A stretch of 64,000 bases of DNA from Nephromyces sp. MM_2019 (lineage: Eukaryota; Apicomplexa; Aconoidasida; Nephromycida). Shown piece after piece: positions 59,038-64,000 of the stretch; position 1 is the first letter of the stretch; each line of letters opens with the position of its first letter. Under the pieces are notes generated by a model. It had not been told where the DNA came from. It ran no database searches and saw nothing but the letters and a program-made list of their open reading frames with translations. Position numbers and translations under genes: made by a program. The stretch covers positions 1 through 64,000 of the forward strand of contig JADHZB010001612.1 in assembly GCA_015657535.1 (NCBI GenBank). Reading direction: 5' to 3'.

Positions 59038-61309
59038 CTAAAAAATACAAGCTGCTCCGCCAAGAAGCTTTAGAAGATAAGGACTCCAGATGCGATTGAA
59101 TGCCTGTAAAAATATAGTCCAGTGAGATCAGCTTCCCAATGATTCCATGTCAACTCAATTTCCGCGATATTACACACTTCATGAGACTGCTCGAAAAATG
59201 TACATGTCACCTCAAGCCCCAAAAATGTGGTTCTAATCATGGAAAGCGTCGTGAAGTAAGTTCGACACACTATTTCTCTACGTCCCAACTATCCAAAAAA
59301 TATTTTACAAGCATCTCGGCAACTGAATTGCGTGAAAGGGACCTATGAAAGTTGAGGTACTATAGTAAAAGCTGCGATTTAATTATTAGCTATCGCCTAT
59401 AAATGAGAAACGTCCGTGAATACACTTCAAGAACTTGTAGGTAATTATATACCGATTAGTATGCATCACCGTACTCCAGAGAATTAGAGAAGTTGATACT
59501 AGCCGGCTTAAAGTGCAGACAATTTAAAAAATTGCCGATATTGCGGCTTTAAAAACAAGCACTATCCGAAGGCGCCATACATGAAAGAAAGCAGGCTCCT
59601 GCAAATAGATGGGGCTTAGCCGTTACGTTCACTAACACTCCAAGTGCGAAAACATGAGTCCGTGAGGCGCACAAGGTAGACTAACTAGCTGGTACGGCAA
59701 GAAAGCTAATGGTCGGGCTAGTTCTCACTCTTGGAAGATTGAGAAACCGCAAATCAAAAATGTATTGATAAAAAGCCAACTATTTTCTACCCTTTTTTAT
59801 GGCGTATGAAGCCGAAGTCTCAACGAGTCCTTAACGGTTGCTAGCAGCCTGATTATGGCGATGGGGCCGTGCCACTTAGACGCAAAACCACCGATAGAGC
59901 AGCAGTACAACTTTTTCCATACTTTTCTACTAGACAAAAACTATTGCAAATTCAGCAGCAAGTCTTCGTGGGAGCCAAGCATGGAGTGTGATTGCGTACT
60001 TTTTAACAGGCAACATGAATACAGTCCGGGAGAAGACAGCAAATAAGTAGCTGAAATGACTCTAAGATATCTGGCTGCCTTCACGGCTCTTCCTGCGATA
60101 GGCTACTGAGGCTAACCTCAAGCAGCAGTACTTTTGCAGCAAGCATATGCAAAACCTAAGAAAAATAAGTCTGTCAGTACAGCCCATCCTGTGAGCCTTC
60201 TGGGTAAAACAATTCCCAGACATCTCTATACTATTAAGTTCACTACGCTTACCATGCAGTGCTTCGCAGTCACTCCCTAACATACCGCATGTGTCGTACA
60301 GGGGCAATTATGGATCTGCTACATTTAGAAAAAACAATTTGCATGTAGAAGCGTGATCTTAATAGAAACCTAGAACGGTCATAAAGTGAGCCCTCACCCT
60401 AATCGAACTGCAGGTTAGTGTTTCAATGATTCTAACACTGCTATTAGGCACCGCCAAAAGTGTACGAGCATACTTCATCTTAAAAATTGCACGGCTCGGT
60501 ATGTATCATTTTATATACAACAGAACCTGAACACAATAAACGTTAAAATCAACAGAACTGCATATAAAACTGATCTGAACCTGGTCTATCAGCGATTGAT
60601 GTGTCCAGCCAAATAAATCTCAAAGTACGCTGCATCTGCAAATCTGCAGCAAAGCAGTGCGTTCAGCTGAAGCTGTAGCACTTGCAGCTTCGTCTGCTGG
60701 GTCCTTAGGTAGAGTATGGACATCATTTAATTTCCAAAGACAAAAATACACTCTTCACTTAGGCAAAGCTCTTAACTAACCTCTGGAGAAACTTGCATAC
60801 GAAAACAGTAGTCTTATATATGCCAACCTAGAGACTCGACCCACCTATTCCCGCATAAACTGGAGCAGGTTTCAAGACTCTACGCAGCAACTTGTAAAAA
60901 TGTAACTTTGTTTGGAGCACAATGGAATTTGCTATAGAGCACTTGCTTAAGGATAAGGCCTTGAAGGTGAGCCGAACAAAGCTCCAACTTAAAAACAATC
61001 CGGCGAAATATGTATTTCTTAAGGGGAGCAAATAATTTTTATAACACACATGCAGCTTATATATACCTGGTGTACTTCTTTGCTATTCGCACTATTCACC
61101 GGCAATAGTATTGCCTCAAGCTTGACAAACAGAAGTTAAAATAGCCGAGTTTTTTTCCAGTAATGAGTACAGCTCCACTAACATGTATCTTAAAAGTATA
61201 ACTACGAAATATCACGGTGCACAGTAACATTAAAAATTATAGAATTCTCTATCTCATTGCAAAAGATTCCTTTGTATAAAGTGCTAGGTAAAGAAAGTAT
61301 GCCCGTGCT
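59038..61309 (-). CDS. Chain of phase-compatible exons, function unknown; possibly the 3' part of the CBM20 gene
   Basis: Minus-strand exons with good splice sites and matching phases: 61309-61229, 61120-61067, 60945-60892, 60703-60629 and 60478-60370 (joined 0-0-0-0), then 60092-60023 (phase 1), an exon starting at 59929 whose end is unresolved, 59342-59282 and the last exon 59103-59038 (TAG). Encoded stretches include STGILSLPSTLYKGIFCNEI, QVLYSKFHCAPNKVTFLQ, DEAASATASAERTALLQICR, LLAVPNSSVRIIETLTCSSI, RAVKAARYLRVISATYLLSS and SVAEMLVKYFLDSWDAFNRI. No domain is recognised. The same strand carries the CBM20 exon 1.2 kb upstream, so this may be the remainder of that gene, but the linking exons were not found. 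A microexon at about 60,270-60,247 with a gtaagc donor could be included. Low GC and many alternative sites leave individual junctions uncertain. Confidence 0.5.
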
Positions 61310-62474
61310 CTGAAAAGTACATGCGTATTAAATGCTCCATTATCAGCACCCCATTCGTGTAAGCAAATTTTCGAACCTACGAATCAGCAATATTGTTTGA
61401 CTAATCACTACTAATTTCCATAAAACAGGCTAAAAAACTGCTTAAGACTTCCCAATTAATCGCAGATATTATGCAAAACACGTCGCGCATTTGTCAGATA
61501 TTCGCATTTATATTACAGTTAAACCAAGAACACTTAGCAAGCAATAATTTAACTGCGCTTGAAACTGAGTGAAAATTGGTCTCTAGCAAATACAGATCCA
61601 TCAGAATTGCAAAACCAACAGAAAAAATCAGCCACAAACTCGTTACTTTCAGCACTGCTTGAAGATATAGATAACTCATAACAACACCTTAACTGCAGCC
61701 CTCCATAAGCTTTAAGCACGGAACCCCAATAGTCCACGCTTCAAAAATACCGCCACATCCAAAGCATTATAGTTCAGCTGTGATATTAGTCGGCTAGGCA
61801 TCTTTTATCAAATAAGTAGTAGTATACAGTAGAGGATTGAAGGAAGGCCCAGGGAAATTTTCCACACGAAAATTTTTGGAGGCGAACAAGCACTTTTGAA
61901 ATTAAAAAAATCATTTTACAGGAGTAACTCCAACTAAAATTTTCCAATCTTTACGCGATACATTGCATTCAACAGCCAGTAACTGAAATGCTATAGTAAA
62001 CACGAATCAAGTGCGAAGGCATTACATAGAAGAGTAAATTAGTACATACAATGAATTTTTTCGAGTCTGGAAGTATGGACTGTGGACTCTCCTAAATGCC
62101 AATAGCACCGAAATAAAGCAAATTTATCACAAAATTTGGCTTATGATTCGCAAAAGAACATCTAATATAAGAGTATAACAAGAAAAAAAAGCACATAGCA
62201 CAGCACAACGCAAGTCAGCAATAACGCTGAGAACTGAAGGAACTAGTAGAAGCAGCCGTGTAGCATACAGGAAAAAATTTTTCAGTTCTATTGGAATCAA
62301 CCTAACAAACTTCTGTCAAGCCTTTGTACATGCACAATGCTAACCAAAGAAATGACTTCGGTATTCACATATTGGAAGGGCGAACTAAACACTGTCTACG
62401 CGTATAATATTGAGGCTGGGATACATTCCATAAAAAAGCACAGAAAGCATTCAGAACCGGAAAACTTCCGTCAC

Positions 62475-63137
62475 CCGAAAAACACCATCAGACGATCCCG
62501 TGGAAATCCCTTTGCTAACCCAAACTTTACGATTTGGACCTGATTCCCATCGCACGGAAGACCCGCATTTCACCAAGTACTTATACTCAAGGTGATGCTT
62601 ACCATGTGGTAGCTTGAACACACCCACCCAAATATTTCCCTCAGTCCAAGAAAGCGGAACAGCCCTCTCTGGTTGCCATTCCCCTAAGTGAGGCGTAGCG
62701 CCAACAACATACACGTTTTGTCCAAAAGAAGTGTCACATTTCACATTGAACAAAACTTTCGTGGGTTCCGCGGCCACTGACTCACGCCTAACTGCCTCTT
62801 CCTCCGCAGCAGCGAAAGTAGCCCTCATTCTCTCTTGATGCTGAAAGTTATACTTATTCCTTATCCGTAAGCTATCAGCTTTCCAGGCGGCGTGAAATGG
62901 ATCCTCCGGTGTTGGAGGATGCGCAGGAAGGCTCTCATTGTTAACTGAATCACTATTTCGAGGCTGACCTCCCACAGGACTATGCAAATTATAGACAGAA
63001 GTTGCGATAGTGGATGTCGTAGAAACAGCATCACTTCGCAAGTTGTTAGACGGGTTCCGAGTGGAGGCAGAATTGCCGGAATCAACCTGGGGAAGAATAT
63101 GAGCCGCAGCAGCGTGACGCTCCGCAGTAGCCTGCAT
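62475..63137 (-). CDS. CBM20 starch-binding domain protein (exon)
   Basis: An exon with an ATG at 63137 and a possible gtgacg donor after 62475 (open to 62451 if unspliced). After about 120 residues of Ser/Asn/Pro-rich and Ala/Glu-rich sequence comes a CBM20 module: VLFNVKCDTSFGQNVYVVGA, HLGEWQPERAVPL, GNIWVGVFKLPHGKHHLEYK and WESGPNRKVWV. The Trp in LGEW and the Trp and Asn in WESGPNR sit where this family stacks on and bonds glucan chains. CBM20 occurs in amylases, glucan water dikinase 3, DPE2, laforin and GPCPD1; the module's position after a long N-terminal region fits none of these plainly, and no catalytic domain is visible. A link to starch or glycogen is therefore inferred from the module only. 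The N-terminus may extend upstream: an in-frame stretch follows an acceptor near 63,170. Confidence 0.85.
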
Positions 63138-64000
63138 TCTTGCACAGCAAGCGGTTTTTCGGTAACCTTAATGTATTCAAGTATAAAATGGGGAGCCAAC
63201 CGGGATAATTCCGTAAAACCAGGGGAGAGTCCTGAGGCGAGATGTTGAGATTTGCACGATAATTTTACAGATTGATCGTTTTGTCATCCATTAGCCTATT
63301 GCACGGCAAAGTTCCCCATTTACTGTTGAGTTGACAGGAAGCCAGAGGCTTCTGGCAGGTCACCGAGCAATGTGCTCACGTTGATGGATCCTGGAGGTGC
63401 ATTGTTGGCGGGTATACCTGGGGGACCAGGAGCAGATCGGCGCCAGTCGCTTTGGAAAATAGCAATTGTTTAGCAAGCGGGAGTTGCGCGTGTTGACACT
63501 GCGCAGAAGCGGACTTAAGGACGTTCACGGGGGGACAGTAGAGTAAGGAAATAGAGAGCACACGTATAGCAGCTAGTCCGGGAATATATGGCGCGAGCTG
63601 TCTTTCTGAGCTCATTCTTAGTACCACATGTCTGTTTTTAATAGGCGGTTTATGCCACACTAATGTGTTTCTTAGGGTAGAACGACATGCATGACTCCTG
63701 CGGCGGCTATGCAATAGCAAGTATGTAAGCCAACAAAAAATTTGAGGTGCAGATATAAAAGAGGTTTTAAATAGCAATTTGCTAACCTTATGGGCTTGGT
63801 AGTGGGCACACTTTTTGCGGCTGTTTTTGAGCCTTTGTATATATTATACTAAATTCAGTAGAAGCGGACAAGAACCAGCCAGGGATAATAGCTACCCTTC
63901 GGTGAAAAAATTCCTCTTGAGATACAATGAATAAATGGTTTAGCCGCTAAAGTTACTGGTTTGTATCTCTAGCGCTCCTTATTTTTAAGCACAGCTACTT
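63138..64000. other. Right-hand end; possible minus-strand 5' exon
   Basis: A minus-strand open frame (63,777 to a gtatac donor after 63,418) encodes basic and then hydrophobic sequence ending GADLLLVPQ. It could be a leader-encoding first exon of the CBM20 gene, but no phase-consistent junction to 63,137 was found. No other coding evidence. Confidence 0.3.

Noticed and set aside
59070..59288. Minus-strand open frame of 72 codons
   Set aside because: It spans an intron in my model. The frame overlapping it (SVAEMLVKYFLDSWD) joins in phase 0 to the terminal exon starting at 59103 and reads more like protein.
59038..60092. Possible reassignment of TAA/TAG to glutamine
   Set aside because: Three attractive frames (near 44.58, 59.95 and 17.9 kb) each contain one in-frame TAA or TAG at a plausible Gln position. 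However, the conserved genes (SLC25A39/40, QDPR, CPOX, Sec7-TBC) contain dozens of Gln codons, all CAA or CAG, and QDPR and SWIB end at natural positions with TAA. Alternative splice sites explain two of the cases.
60380..60470. tRNA-like segment with GTTCGATTAG and a dyad
   Set aside because: The supposed T arm does not pair and the anticodon loop would be too long. The segment is better explained as the exon 60,478-60,370.
1..64000. CRISPR arrays, bacterial operons, rRNA, intact transposons
   Set aside because: No regularly spaced repeats, ribosomal RNA, terminal inverted repeats with transposase, or reverse transcriptase motifs were recognised. All conserved genes are spliced eukaryotic genes.

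Overview
This window is nuclear DNA of an intron-rich, AT-rich eukaryote, most likely a photosynthetic or formerly photosynthetic protist. Introns are canonical GT-AG, many genes have short exons and introns of 0.1-2 kb, and the standard genetic code fits every conserved gene. A complex (secondary) plastid is suggested by the coproporphyrinogen oxidase gene. Its product starts with a signal-peptide-like segment followed by a basic, Ser/Lys-rich stretch, as in bipartite plastid leaders, and a Phe lies at the likely cleavage site. The lineage (chromerid-like alveolate, stramenopile or another) cannot be settled from sequence alone. Most genes were found by joining exons whose splice signals and reading phases agree; the longest single open frames alone miss several of them.

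Layout. 1-10 kb: a minus-strand run packed with CA/GT microsatellites, holding the 5' part of a MiaB/CDK5RAP1 tRNA methylthiotransferase gene, a parvulin prolyl isomerase, an unresolved exon-bearing stretch (2.7-5.4 kb) and a two-exon coproporphyrinogen III oxidase with a very large internal insertion. 12.7-15.5 kb (+): a small SWIB-domain protein. 20.5-25.1 kb (+): a mitochondrial carrier of the SLC25A39/40 (Mtm1) group. 28.0-29.0 kb (+): an unrecognised two-exon gene. 29.25-31.94 kb (+): dihydropteridine reductase. 39.0-32.8 kb (-): a Sec7-PH-TBC protein of the TBS type. 41.5-40.7 kb (-): a small three-exon gene. 42.5-43.15 kb (+): a DUF1990/UPF0548 protein. 49.8-44.3 kb (-): a multi-exon gene of unknown function. 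53.7-54.6 kb (+): a seven-exon gene for a small helical, charged protein. 63.1-59.0 kb (-): a CBM20 starch-binding exon and a downstream chain of phase-compatible exons, possibly one gene.

The genes do not form an operon-like pathway. Two have a loose link: CPOX makes heme precursors, and SLC25A39/40-type carriers (mitochondrial glutathione import) have been tied to iron and heme metabolism in other eukaryotes. The rest are housekeeping functions (tRNA modification, protein folding, Arf/Rab regulation, pterin recycling, starch or glycogen binding). Long stretches without a supported gene are noted one by one.
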